Source of the DNA: Hofstenia miamia | Lineage: Eukaryota > Xenacoelomorpha > Acoela | Direction of reading: 5' to 3' | DNA length: 38,789 nt | Assembly: GCA_004352715.1 (NCBI GenBank) | Contig: SCFE01000049.1 | Location: 1,784,526 to 1,823,314 of the forward strand | Shown here: piece by piece, positions 33,378 through 38,789 of the stretch | How the letters are laid out: every line of letters starts with the position of its first letter | How positions within the stretch are numbered: the first letter of the stretch is position 1 | Position numbers and translations under genes: made by a program | Notes under the pieces: generated by a model | What the model saw: the letters and a program-made list of their open reading frames with translations, nothing else | What the model was told of the DNA's origin: nothing | Databases searched by the model: none

Positions 33378-33611
33378 AATGAATAAATTCTAATTGGAAA
33401 TATTTTGTCTTGTTCATCAGGAGGTATGCGTACTTAAGCTTGCGGAATGCTANNNNNNNNNNNNNNNNNNNNNNNNNNNNNNNNNNNNNNNNNNNNNNNN
33501 NNNNNNNNNNNNNNNNNNNNNNNNNNNNNNNNNNNNNNNNNNNNNNNNNNNNNNNNNNNNNNNNNNNNNNNNNNNNNNNNNNNNNNNNNNNNNNNNNNNN
33601 NNNNNNNNNNN

Positions 33612-33643
<32 letters not shown>

Positions 33644-36600
33644 AATACTGGTGTTGGGTATATGGGTTTTTTCATTTTGTACCCAGCGCCAGTTTCGAGC
33701 AAAAACCCCTGTACCCAGCGCAAGGTGACCATGTGAGGCCTAAAAAAATTACCCTAATTTTTTTTGATAGATCTGTTAATGAGGATCCCATATGGGATTA
33801 TGAACAAAAAATTGGGCCCAAACTCGGACTTTTTCAAAAACCCATATATCCAGCGCCAGAAAGTGTACTGGGAGCCAGTAAATATTTCCTGAAAAAAAAA
33901 TATATATATATATATTTATATATTGCAAGTCAATTGTATTTTTTGAAACAGAAATGTTAAAAACATAATTAATAAGAAAATCTATATTTAATTTATAAAA
34001 CATACATCTTGGTGGAGAGTATATTGTATGTTTGCTATACTTTTTATGTACACTAGGATTACGACTCTTATATTAGACAAGTGGCAAAATATTAATACAT
34101 CTTAAGTTTAAAATGCAATAGACTTTCGGCCACCACTGCATGTATATCATAAACGTAAGCTACTAAGGAGTAAACCCTTATATTAACCCCCTGAAACATC
34201 CTATTTGCACAACGATAGTTCAACCGTAAAATCCTCTTATCATCATGAAATTATAGTCAATGCGTTGCTTCATTTTTGAAGAGTGAACGCGGTTGGATAG
34301 AATCAAGCTCTTTGATAAAAAGAAAAAACCTCAAAATGGTTTCTTGGCAATCCCATAATGTAGTAGATAGGAGCTTCAGATAAAAAACTCATGATATCAG
34401 AACTTGTGGATTGACTTTGCTTTTGACATTTTGATTTTTAGATTTTTCATATGCCAATTCTTAAAAAGAGTAGGATTTTGTTAGTTTGACTTAAAAAATT
34501 GCACCATTATAAGATTTTGATAACCTTTAATTTTTCCAGAAACATAGGTGTTAGGTAATGTAAGAGACGTAAAAGTTTACGGCTTTTAGACATAACGAAT
34601 TGCGTGGAATCCTTTTTGAATTTACTGTATACATATATATAATAAATTAGTCGCCAAATTTATTTTACTAAAAACTGAAGCAACTTACCGCGAACTTGAG
34701 CCGCCGGGGGTGACGCTTGTGTCTTTTTGGATTCCTTTTTAGGACTCTTAACTTTTTCGGCCTAAACAGTACAATAAAGTTTAAAAAACTATGTCAGCTA
34801 CTCTAAGAGCTTAACAGATTTTAAAGCTTCTTACATGTTTCAAAGCCTGAAAAGAAGCAATAAAGATAAAATTTTAAATGAAATGTACTTTTTCAAATAA
34901 AAATTATCCATGGAAAAATTCAAGACAATTTGAACAAATACAACAGATCTTATTGATTTTATTATTTCCGAATTAGCCATTTAATTATTGATTGAAAATT
35001 TTTGATAAAAAACCAGTTCGATTAAGTGAATGCATGGCGTGGTCTCAATGCATTATCGATGAGATTTATTCCTAGTAAATTTGAATCATGAAAAACTTAA
35101 AATCGGGTAGAATGAAAAATCGTAAGATGAAAGCAATACTTATTTTGATCAACTAAATCTGAAAGCAATACTTATTTTGATCAACTAAATCTGAAAGCAA
35201 TACTTATTTTGTCCAGAAATAATGATTTTAGTGACCATTTATCAGCTGATTCCAAGTGGTTAATAAGACATTTTTAGAAGAACATCGTTGAAGTTCATTC
35301 TTTGAATAAGGCTTTAATAAAATGCGAGTACTTTATCTTCAAGCTGGTATGAAAAGAGTCATCATCAAATGTTTGCAAAACAAAATTTAACAAATAATAT
35401 TTGTTAGGTTCAATTCTAATATCAGTGAAATTTTTTCTAGTGATTTTTAATTTCATAATTATTTACTTAAACATCATTTTTCTTCCATATCTCAAAAAAA
35501 TTTTTATAATTATATTTCATGTAAAATATCATAAAACATTGATTTTAGTTTAGTATTTGTGTAAAATTCTATTGCAAATAGAATGTCTTAAGGCTTGAAT
35601 GTGTATACGATTTTGCAGAGATGCACTAACATTAATGATTCAAAATTGCAATACTTATTTTGATTTATACACCTATGTTTTAACTTTTCAATGAGCATTA
35701 GTATATACATTTGAAGGTAAGTATTTTTCGTCTACATAAAATAATTTTGTTAAGTTTTACATACATTAAAGGTCAATAAAAAACTTTACCGAGTACTACA
35801 CGTTGAATAAAGAAATTATCCATAGTTTATAAGATCGCACACATCAGTGGAAACTTAATAAAACAGTGGGTTACATGCACATTGTACACATTCTGAAGAG
35901 ACATAGCATAAATAAAATATAGATCCTAAGACCACGTCGTAACAAAACCTTCTTACATAATATTGAAGACCTACTGTTCATGCAAATAGACACACATTCT
36001 TGGAAATAAAACACAAGTATTATTAGCTTAGGACACTCCATGCTAAGACCACCCGGGATTAACTTACGGGGGTGATAGTGGGACGGTTAATTTCCATTAA
36101 CTCATCATAACGATTAGGAGCAATGATCCGGTCCCGAACCGAGGGAGGCAAAATCCTCTCCCCAAACAATGGCTCGTCTACCTTAGACTGTGACTCGGGA
36201 TTGGTGATTTTTTCTCCAAATAGTGGAATATTTTCGCGGCGTATTGATGCCCGAAAACTTGAGGAAAGCTTAAAATTAGTTAAATTGAATTTGGGCTGGT
36301 AAACTTCCGTGGAATTATAAAGAAAATACTTGAAAATAAATTTCGCGTTTCAGTGAATCTCAAGAAGCCTATGAAATGATAAGCTCTAACTAACTACCCT
36401 AAGTACCAACCTTCTTCAATTTATTATAAATTGCAGGTACTGGTGGAGACTAATTACAGATGGACATAATTTCAAAATCGAGAGGGAATGCCTACCTTCG
36501 GAGGTTCGACAGTTTCAACTCGACGCGGTGTGTTTTGAACAGCAGGTTGTCGAGGTGTTTTATTTTGCACAGCTGGAATTGGAGGGGATTTCTAAAGAAA

Positions 36601-37022
36601 TATACAATGAAGTATTAGGCAAAAGATATTGTTGGCATACTTACCACATCATCACGTGCAGAAGCCTGCTGCTGCGCTCTTCTGCGTTCTTCCATTTCCC
36701 TTTCAAATTGTCGACGCCGCTCTTCTTCCCGCCTTTCCTGTTCTTCTTGTTTAGCTCGTTCTTTCGCTTTCCTCATTTCTTCTGCTTCCCGACGAGCTTC
36801 TTCTTCCTGTTGAAGTTTTGCTTCTCTCTTTTGTCTTATCTTTTCTTGTTCCTGTTCATATTCTCTCTGCATGCTTTCCATTTGTCGTTTTATTCGCTCT
36901 TCTTCCTTGCGATCTTCTTCTTCTTCTTTTCTTTTCCTTTCTTCATCAATACGACGTTTCTCTTCAATTTGGCGTTTTAACTGCATCTTGTAACTTTCCT
37001 GAGGACGGCCGGGCTTGGAACT
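21596..37022 (-). CDS. CSPP1: CSPP1-like centrosome/spindle pole protein, 18 exons, N-terminus outside window
   Basis: Eighteen exons joined at GT-AG sites give one open frame of 4038 nt (1345 codons plus TAG). In transcript order the exons are 37022-36645, 36591-36496, 36449-36411, 36268-36068, 34846-34835, 34761-34689, 33197-33100, 31431-29674, 29575-29480, 29401-29372, 29117-29079, 28679-28538, 27682-27554, 26346-26251, 23646-23081, 22928-22781, 22739-22661 and 21653-21596. Layout: charged coiled coil, repeated SPPVPA-type proline motifs, a second short helix, a long acidic disordered region, a QQRDLIRQQ helix, a VARKNRERLRKL helix and a DPDWLKPSL end. This order recalls CSPP1, a microtubule and ciliary-base protein of about 1250 residues in vertebrates. 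The name rests on my memory of the family, without a search. CCDC66-like coiled-coil proteins are the main alternative. No promoter is visible. Confidence 0.6.
22132..22646 (+). mobile_element. hAT MITE, GAGCC-repeat family, copy B
   Basis: Starts CAGACTTGTCAACTAGCC and ends GTTGACAAGTCCG, flanked by exact 8-bp duplications TACTTGTT (22,124-22,131 and 22,647-22,654). This proves hAT-type insertion. It contains a gap whose two sides are the same 30 bases. Removing the apparent false gap leaves about 356 bp, close to copy F (352 bp). Confidence 0.92.
22191..22319. other. assembly gap (N run), probably false
   Basis: The 30 bases before (22,161-22,190) and after (22,320-22,349) are identical. 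Confidence 0.9.
22661..22739 (-). CDS. exon 17: DHDAILSKFMN block
   Basis: GGTTTAG acceptor, GTATGT donor, phase 1 to 2. Encodes DDDISVSDHDAILSKFMNTD and AKPNGI. The intron before it is only 41 nt. A hAT MITE begins just after its donor hexamer. Confidence 0.78.
22781..22928 (-). CDS. exon 16: VARKNRERLRKLQ helix
   Basis: TTTAG acceptor, GTTAGT donor, phase 0 to 1. Encodes VDNSFARDGSPRQLNNPDAL, then STFSFDVDTVARKNRERLRK and LQTNSN. Reading past the donor gives a stop at once. Confidence 0.8.
23081..23646 (-). CDS. exon 15: Ser/Pro-rich exon with two possible ends
   Basis: TTTTTAG acceptor after the GCATGAATG start, phase 1. Encodes a KKMEKMRDRRKLSNRRDSPP block, then a Ser/Pro/Asn-rich region. 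The preferred donor is GTAAGT after 23,081 (...STSSGY), which joins the next exon in phase. If this donor is not used the frame stays open to a TAG at 22,934, ending TPAESA. An in-frame CAG/GTAAAT at 23,411 is also donor-like. Confidence 0.8.
23647..24312. other. intron, no exon or element recognised
   Basis: Part of the intron between exons 14 and 15. A GC-richer patch at 23,940-24,240 has a modest plus-strand frame (MKAESLMRVWEEITDSLSRT) that I cannot place in any family. Confidence 0.4.
24313..24899 (+). mobile_element. internally deleted Tc1/mariner element
   Basis: Inverted ends CAGTATGTCCCATAAGTTAC and (inverted) CAGTCTGTCCCATAAGTTAC continue for about 28 bp, with TA on both outer sides (24,311-24,312 and 24,900-24,901). 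The left end runs directly into the catalytic half of the transposase, so the N-terminal half was deleted. It sits in an intron of the host gene on the opposite strand. Confidence 0.92.
24345..24773 (+). CDS. mariner-like transposase, C-terminal half (DD41D spacing)
   Basis: The open frame has GGVTAANYIQML, the second catalytic block FQQDGAPAHTA and the third PARSPDLSSCDNALWG, then a helical tail ending GGLQFDPYD. Exactly 41 residues lie between the Asp of QDG and the Asp of CDN, which fits the DD41D group (rosa-like) of Tc1/mariner. The first catalytic Asp and the DNA-binding domain are gone, so it cannot transpose. The frame is undamaged over 142 codons, which points to a recent copy. Confidence 0.85.
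   Translation: MEGGVTAANYIQMLRDEFIPALQARQILLSSHFQQDGAPAHTAIATRNFLTDTFQDRWVGKFGPIPWPARSPDLSSCDNALWGLLKPRIVARKAQNKEDLKGVIQDEFMRFPVETLRKINDRTFRRMRLCIELGGLQFDPYD
24902..25565. other. intron, no element recognised
   Basis: AT-rich. The small frames at 25,195-25,437 on both strands are not convincing. Confidence 0.45.
25568..26114 (-). mobile_element. internally deleted Tc1/mariner element, second family
   Basis: TA (25,566-25,567) then CAGGGTTTTTAAAAATTAAT, and on the other side the inverted CAGGGTGTTTCAGAATTAAT then TA (26,115-26,116). The inverted ends run about 33 bp. The transposase C-terminus lies on the minus strand. Its ends differ from the element at 24,313, so it is another family. Confidence 0.9.
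25675..25992 (-). pseudogene. mariner-like transposase C-terminal fragment
   Basis: From 25,992 down: DGSPAHFGTPVRDYLNDKF, then YPARSPDLTICDYFLWGYLR and an acidic helical tail ending INSNGGYVE stop. 42 residues separate the two catalytic Asp. A stop (TAA) lies two codons upstream of DGSPAH, at the internal deletion joint. Confidence 0.8.
26251..26346 (-). CDS. exon 14: acidic exon
   Basis: CTTAG acceptor, GTAAAC donor, phase 1 to 1. Encodes DNSLLDEDDLTFLVDHPNLS and SIPLSSDSAYI. Confidence 0.82.
26751..27248 (+). mobile_element. hAT MITE, GAGCC-repeat family, copy C (nested)
   Basis: Begins CAGATTCGTCAACGAGCC and ends GTTGACAAGTCTG. Flanks TTTGTACC and TTTGTATC suggest an imperfect target duplication that overlaps the first base. 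Contains a 209-N gap (26,809-27,017) and one N at 27,209. Confidence 0.8.
26809..27017. other. assembly gap (N run)
   Basis: 209 Ns starting inside a GAGCC repeat array. Confidence 0.95.
27554..27682 (-). CDS. exon 13: QQRDLIRQQERDLF helix
   Basis: CTTAG acceptor, GTTTGA donor, phase 1 to 1. Encodes RDDFRQKFPTAPVTSDMLEV followed by QQRDLIRQQERDLFGMRR. A short FRxxFP then QQ..LIREQ-type helix is what I recall from CSPP1 relatives. Confidence 0.82.
27815..28116 (-). mobile_element. hAT MITE, GAGCC-repeat family, copy D
   Basis: CAGACTT start and GTTGACAAGTCTG end, with the family core in the same orientation as copies A and F. Shorter (302 bp) than the others with an altered left end. The flanking 8-mers do not match, so the left part may be rearranged. 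Lies in the intron between exons 12 and 13. Confidence 0.75.
28538..28679 (-). CDS. exon 12: ETWKPIFKEEANEAALDTFM region
   Basis: TTTAG acceptor, GTAAGA donor, phase 0 to 1. Starts NSKRTDHIPTGPVRVRRNQP and ends with a predicted acidic helix, then HSKYD. Confidence 0.85.
29079..29117 (-). CDS. exon 11: 39-nt micro-exon TSPPPAVSKQKKK
   Basis: GTGTAG acceptor, AAG/GTTTGT donor, 13 codons in phase 0. Same size, phase and motif as exon 3. Confidence 0.7.
29372..29401 (-). CDS. exon 10: 30-nt micro-exon KSSPLSKPKQ
   Basis: TTTTTACAG acceptor, CAG/GTTTGT donor, 10 codons in phase 0. Can be skipped without a frameshift. Confidence 0.6.
29480..29575 (-). CDS. exon 9: basic linker with IDHYGFEKP
   Basis: Acceptor TTTAAG, donor GTGAGT, 32 codons, phase 0. 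Lys/Gln-rich start, then ALNPRDIDHYGFEKPNI. Confidence 0.8.
29674..31431 (-). CDS. exon 8: 586-codon acidic disordered exon
   Basis: TTTAG acceptor, GTGAGT donor, phase 0-0, 1758 nt without a stop. Starts VPAMAHYGPGVQIANPSVEM and DADLFGRELEQMKTRR, then hundreds of residues rich in Ser, Asn, Asp and Glu with many SP/TP sites (for example PLPSPRQRAPVEFTRDFTRH), and ends KAEVENIENFFDNKK. Likely intrinsically disordered and phosphorylated (inference). By far the largest exon. Confidence 0.92.
31893..32270 (+). mobile_element. hAT MITE, GAGCC-repeat family, copy E (chimeric right side)
   Basis: Left end CAGACTTGTCAACTAGCC; family right end GTTGACAAGTCTG at 32,235. From about 32,056 to 32,270 it equals copy C base for base except at Ns, including 35 bases that belong to the CCCGACCCG element outside copy C. 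It then stops at a single N (32,271). The right side is therefore probably misassembled, and no target duplication is visible. Confidence 0.75.
32272..33099. other. intron, nothing recognised
   Basis: AT-rich intron sequence with a poly-G/poly-C pair near 32,804-32,826. Confidence 0.5.
33100..33197 (-). CDS. exon 7: short amphipathic helix
   Basis: TTTAG acceptor, GTAAGT donor, phase 1 to 0. Encodes EESRAEINRQLSAMRRQLQS followed by EQRRIELQIEHKD, a charged heptad-like helix. Confidence 0.85.
33269..33452. repeat. perfect palindrome, 77-bp arms around (TA)n
   Basis: Arms 33,269-33,345 and 33,376-33,452 are exact reverse complements, separated by a TA array. The right arm ends exactly at the gap. 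A read-through artefact at the TA hairpin is likely. A foldback or Penelope pLTR pair is the alternative, since the left arm carries a CTCCTGATGAA box. Confidence 0.9.
33453..33611. other. assembly gap (N run)
   Basis: 159 Ns between the palindrome and another TA array (33,612-33,641). Confidence 0.95.
33612..33641. repeat. (TA)n microsatellite
   Basis: About 15 TA units directly after the gap, probably the continuation of the array in the palindrome. Confidence 0.9.
33648..33859. mobile_element. possible MITE with 24-bp inverted ends
   Basis: CTGGTGTTGGGTATATGGGT at the left matches the inverse of ACCCATATATCCAGCGCCAG at the right, extending into a T/A run. TACCCAGCGC occurs twice inside and GATCCCATATGGGAT lies near the middle. 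Length 212 bp. No clear target duplication. Confidence 0.55.
33860..34688. other. intron, nothing recognised
   Basis: AT-rich intron between exons 6 and 7. A short TA run at 33,900-33,916. Confidence 0.5.
34689..34761 (-). CDS. exon 6: basic linker
   Basis: TTTAG acceptor, GTAAGT donor, phase 0 to 1. Encodes AEKVKSPKKESKKTQASPPA and AQVR, a lysine/serine-rich linker. Confidence 0.8.
34835..34846 (-). CDS. exon 5: 12-nt micro-exon (ALKH)
   Basis: TTCTTTTCAG acceptor and GTAAGA donor enclose just GCTTTGAAACAT. Phase 0 on both sides, so it can be skipped without breaking the frame. The splice signals are good but the evidence is only those signals. Confidence 0.5.
35129..35211. repeat. 32-bp tandem repeat, about 2.6 units
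   Basis: Unit GAAAGCAATACTTATTTTGA plus TCAACTAAATCT. Two full copies and a partial third. The word GCAATACTTATTTTGAT recurs at about 35,647. Confidence 0.9.
36068..36268 (-). CDS. exon 4: FGEK/FGER repeat exon
   Basis: Acceptor TTTTAAG, donor GTAAGT, 67 codons in phase 0. Holds IPLFGEKI and EPLFGERI, a short internal repeat, then PPSVRDRIIAPNRYDELMEI. A second AG 11 nt inside would break the phase, so the upstream acceptor is preferred. Confidence 0.8.
36411..36449 (-). CDS. exon 3: 39-nt micro-exon SPPVPAIYNKLKK
   Basis: Acceptor AATTAG, donor GTTGGT (weak), 13 codons in phase 0. Same motif as exons 2 and 11 and the same length as exon 11. Confidence 0.75.
36496..36591 (-). CDS. exon 2: KSPPIPAVQNK proline exon
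   Basis: TTTAG acceptor, GTAGGC donor, 32 codons in phase 0. Encodes KSPPIPAVQNKTPRQPAVQN and TPRRVETVEPPK. First of three exons sharing the pattern S/T-PP-x-PA-(V/I)-x-x-(N/Q)K. Confidence 0.8.
36645..37022 (-). CDS. exon 1 of the visible gene: charged coiled coil
   Basis: Acceptor TTAG before 37,022, donor GTAAGT after 36,645, phase 0-0, 126 codons. It starts SSKPGRPQESYK and becomes a Glu/Arg/Lys-rich helix with no proline for about 100 residues (for example KRQIEEKRRIDEERKRKEEE), ending SARDDV. A long single helix or coiled coil is expected. Because it begins at an acceptor, upstream exons exist beyond 38,789 or were not recognised. Confidence 0.85.
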
Positions 37023-37142
37023 CTAATTTGAAATGTTTTTAAACAATTTACACATTTACAACATGCCACAAACAACACTAATAAAGACATTTAATAATAA
37101 TAATAATAGGTCGGCACTACATGAATTTGTCTTAATGTCGTG

Positions 37143-37494
37143 CAGACTTGTCAACGGGCCGTAATTTCTAAGCTCGGCTCGGATCGCTTAAATTTTGAGT
37201 AAGTTCGGCTCGGCTCGGCTCGGCTGAGCTTCAATGAGGCTCGTTTCAGCTCGGTATTTTCTTAAAAATATTGTGCTCTCAGAATTTTTCAATTGCTCTT
37301 GATATTATTTAATAAACATTTCTAAAATACGACTATAAATAAGGAATATTGAATGAAAAAATAAGAAAAATCTGCATATCAAATTAACAAGCAGAACTAT
37401 AAACTTGCTTTGTATAAAATAGGCTCGTTTTGGGGTCGTTGTATATCAAATACTGTGCTCAAGATCGGCTCGGCTCGGCTCCTTGACAAGTCTG
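37143..37494 (-). mobile_element. hAT MITE, GAGCC-repeat family, copy F (most complete)
   Basis: Full 352-bp copy without gaps: CAGACTTGTCAACGGGCC start, TTGACAAGTCTG end, flanked by ATGTCGTG (37,135-37,142) and GTGTCGTG (37,495-37,502), one mismatch in 8. Internal CGGCTCGG arrays near both ends. Non-coding. Lies upstream of exon 1, presumably in the next intron. Confidence 0.9.
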
Positions 37495-37502
37495 GTGTCG
37501 TG

Positions 37503-38104
37503 GTGGCAGGAGGCCACTCCCCGACTTAAGCAATTCCGTTAATTTCACATGTTGGTGAAAATATGTAAAAAGTTCTTATTGTGATTGTCTACTGATTTAT
37601 TCCATTTGAAAAATATCTTCATACAACAATTAAATTTGGAAAGGTAAGTTCTGAAAGAAGATCCCTTGCTAGACTGATTTCATTTATAATCTCATATATT
37701 AAATTTGAAATTTAGATTCCTCAGTCATCTTAAAAAGACTTAAAAATGTCATTAGTAAAAATGTACATAGAAAATCCATTGCCTGCCAATAATATAGGCC
37801 CAATCGCTCCCTCACCATCCACTTCTTCCATTACAGCAGCTCTATGGGCCGGACAAATTAAAATAGGCTTATAATTGCATTGTTGATAAAATGCATTAAA
37901 TTTTCAAGTAGACAACTAAATCCTTCCCAATTTTAAATTCACAGACTTTAGTGAAAAGGGATGATGTATAGCTAAGGCTTGACTCCCAATATCTGTTTTT
38001 TATATTTTGCTATGCAACAGATATTTCCTTCATTTGTATTCATTTGCATCAGCTATAGAGATTAACAAAATCTTTCTTAATGAGTCCATTACTACAACAT
38101 TTGC
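37503..38104. other. no exon recognised
   Basis: Presumed intron or upstream region. A minus-strand frame near 37,730-37,870 reads LICPAHRAAVMEEVDGEGAI, which looks protein-like but matches nothing I know. Confidence 0.35.
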
Positions 38105-38107
38105 AAG

Positions 38108-38625
38108 TAGAGATGTGCGCGGTAGACATTTTTATAAAACTTACCGCAACGCAACAGCGATTTACCTACTACCGCACGAAACTCACAGCAATATATAGAA
38201 ATGGCTCGAAAGTTACTGCTTTGACTGCAAATTCTTAATTAGAATCTTAAAAGTTAATAAATTTTAATGCTAAACGTTTCTTCATCAAAATGTAAAATTT
38301 ATATTTTTATTAAAATAGTTGTAATTTTAAATATTAATTTTTCTTCACAATGTACTCTCTTTAATCTATGACAAGTTTGTCACCGCGGTATACTACAGTA
38401 ACCGTTTTCTTAATACTGTAAAGTCTGAATGATAAATGAATTTTTAATGATAATTTAAATATAAAAACAGCTTATATTGTTCTTCTGACACTTTTCTTTC
38501 ACTTGCTTTTGATTTCATTTGTTTTTTCTTGAGCGACACAAGTCTGACAACTGCATGAAGTTAAGATATATGTAGAATCGTCAGGCTTTCTAGTGTTAAC
38601 CGTTACAGCATCGCGCACATCTCTA
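38108..38625. mobile_element. hAT-like MITE
   Basis: TAGAGATGTGCGCG at the left is perfectly inverted at the right (CGCGCACATCTCTA, 38,612-38,625). Inside are GGTAAG/ACCGCAACGC-type GC words near the ends and an AT-rich middle. TAGAGATG starts are common for hAT elements, but the flanking 8-mers (TTTGCAAG and TTTAATAA) match at only half the positions. Confidence 0.55.
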
Positions 38626-38789
38626 TTTAATAACTCCTAACCTCATCTCAAAAAGCATGATATACAGGGAGCATCAATCAATTCCTACTAAAATTTAAAT
38701 CTATGAAGAAATAGAAGAATTATGATACCAGATGCTTCTGCTCTCGTACGTACTTCACAAGCCTGTAGCCAGACCAAATCCCCAGGGGG

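Noticed and set aside
36528-36980. Plus-strand Phe/Leu-rich frame
   Set aside because: It is the antisense of the Glu/Arg-rich coiled-coil exon.
37730-37870. Minus-strand LICPAHRAAVMEEVDGEGAI frame as an upstream exon
   Set aside because: No good acceptor and donor with matching phase were found, and it matches no known part of the gene.
38001-38789. Search for a promoter or first exon of the CSPP1-like gene
   Set aside because: Exon 1 begins at a splice acceptor and nothing upstream in the window could be joined in phase.

Overview
The window is AT-rich animal (metazoan) nuclear DNA with introns, many degraded transposons, TA microsatellites and six assembly gaps. The transposon mix is Penelope-like elements with hammerhead ribozyme motifs, hAT MITEs, DD41D-type Tc1/mariner relics, and CR1/L2-like and Tx1-like LINEs. 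With AT-rich short introns this suggests an invertebrate. A cnidarian is a guess I cannot confirm. No bacterial, organellar or viral genes were seen.

Left part (1-21,590): no host gene was recognised. In order it holds a hAT MITE end (1-239), the C-terminal domain of a LINE protein on the minus strand (about 2108-2452), a Penelope-like element with two hammerhead motifs (3540-4310), and a decayed LINE (5440-6250). Next come a duplicated 204-bp element end (7725-7928 and 8789-8991), a mariner HTH fragment, and an ORF of unknown family split by a 1-kb gap (9038-10414). A cluster of LINE and Penelope relics follows (11,985-14,845), then an SGNH-hydrolase-like fragment on the minus strand (15,640-16,190). 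A Tx1-like LINE with endonuclease and reverse transcriptase remains runs on the plus strand (16,200-19,925) and carries a nested insertion. Another Penelope relic lies at 20,400-20,710.

Right part (21,596-37,022): one multi-exon gene on the minus strand. I rebuilt 18 exons whose splice sites and phases all agree, giving 1345 codons plus stop. The first visible exon starts at a splice acceptor, so the N-terminus lies beyond the window. The protein has a charged coiled coil, repeated SPPVPA-type proline motifs on small exons, a 586-codon acidic disordered exon, and short conserved C-terminal blocks. I read it as a CSPP1-like (centrosome and spindle pole associated protein) orthologue; the gene model is firmer than the name. 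Its introns carry at least four copies of one hAT MITE family (a fifth lies upstream of the first visible exon), one of them nested in another hAT element, plus two internally deleted mariner elements and a 77-bp-armed palindrome.

Assembly quality is uneven. Two gaps have identical 30-bp sequence on both sides, one MITE copy carries sequence belonging to another copy, and one Penelope fragment is duplicated around a foreign 172-bp piece. Structure near any N should be read with caution.
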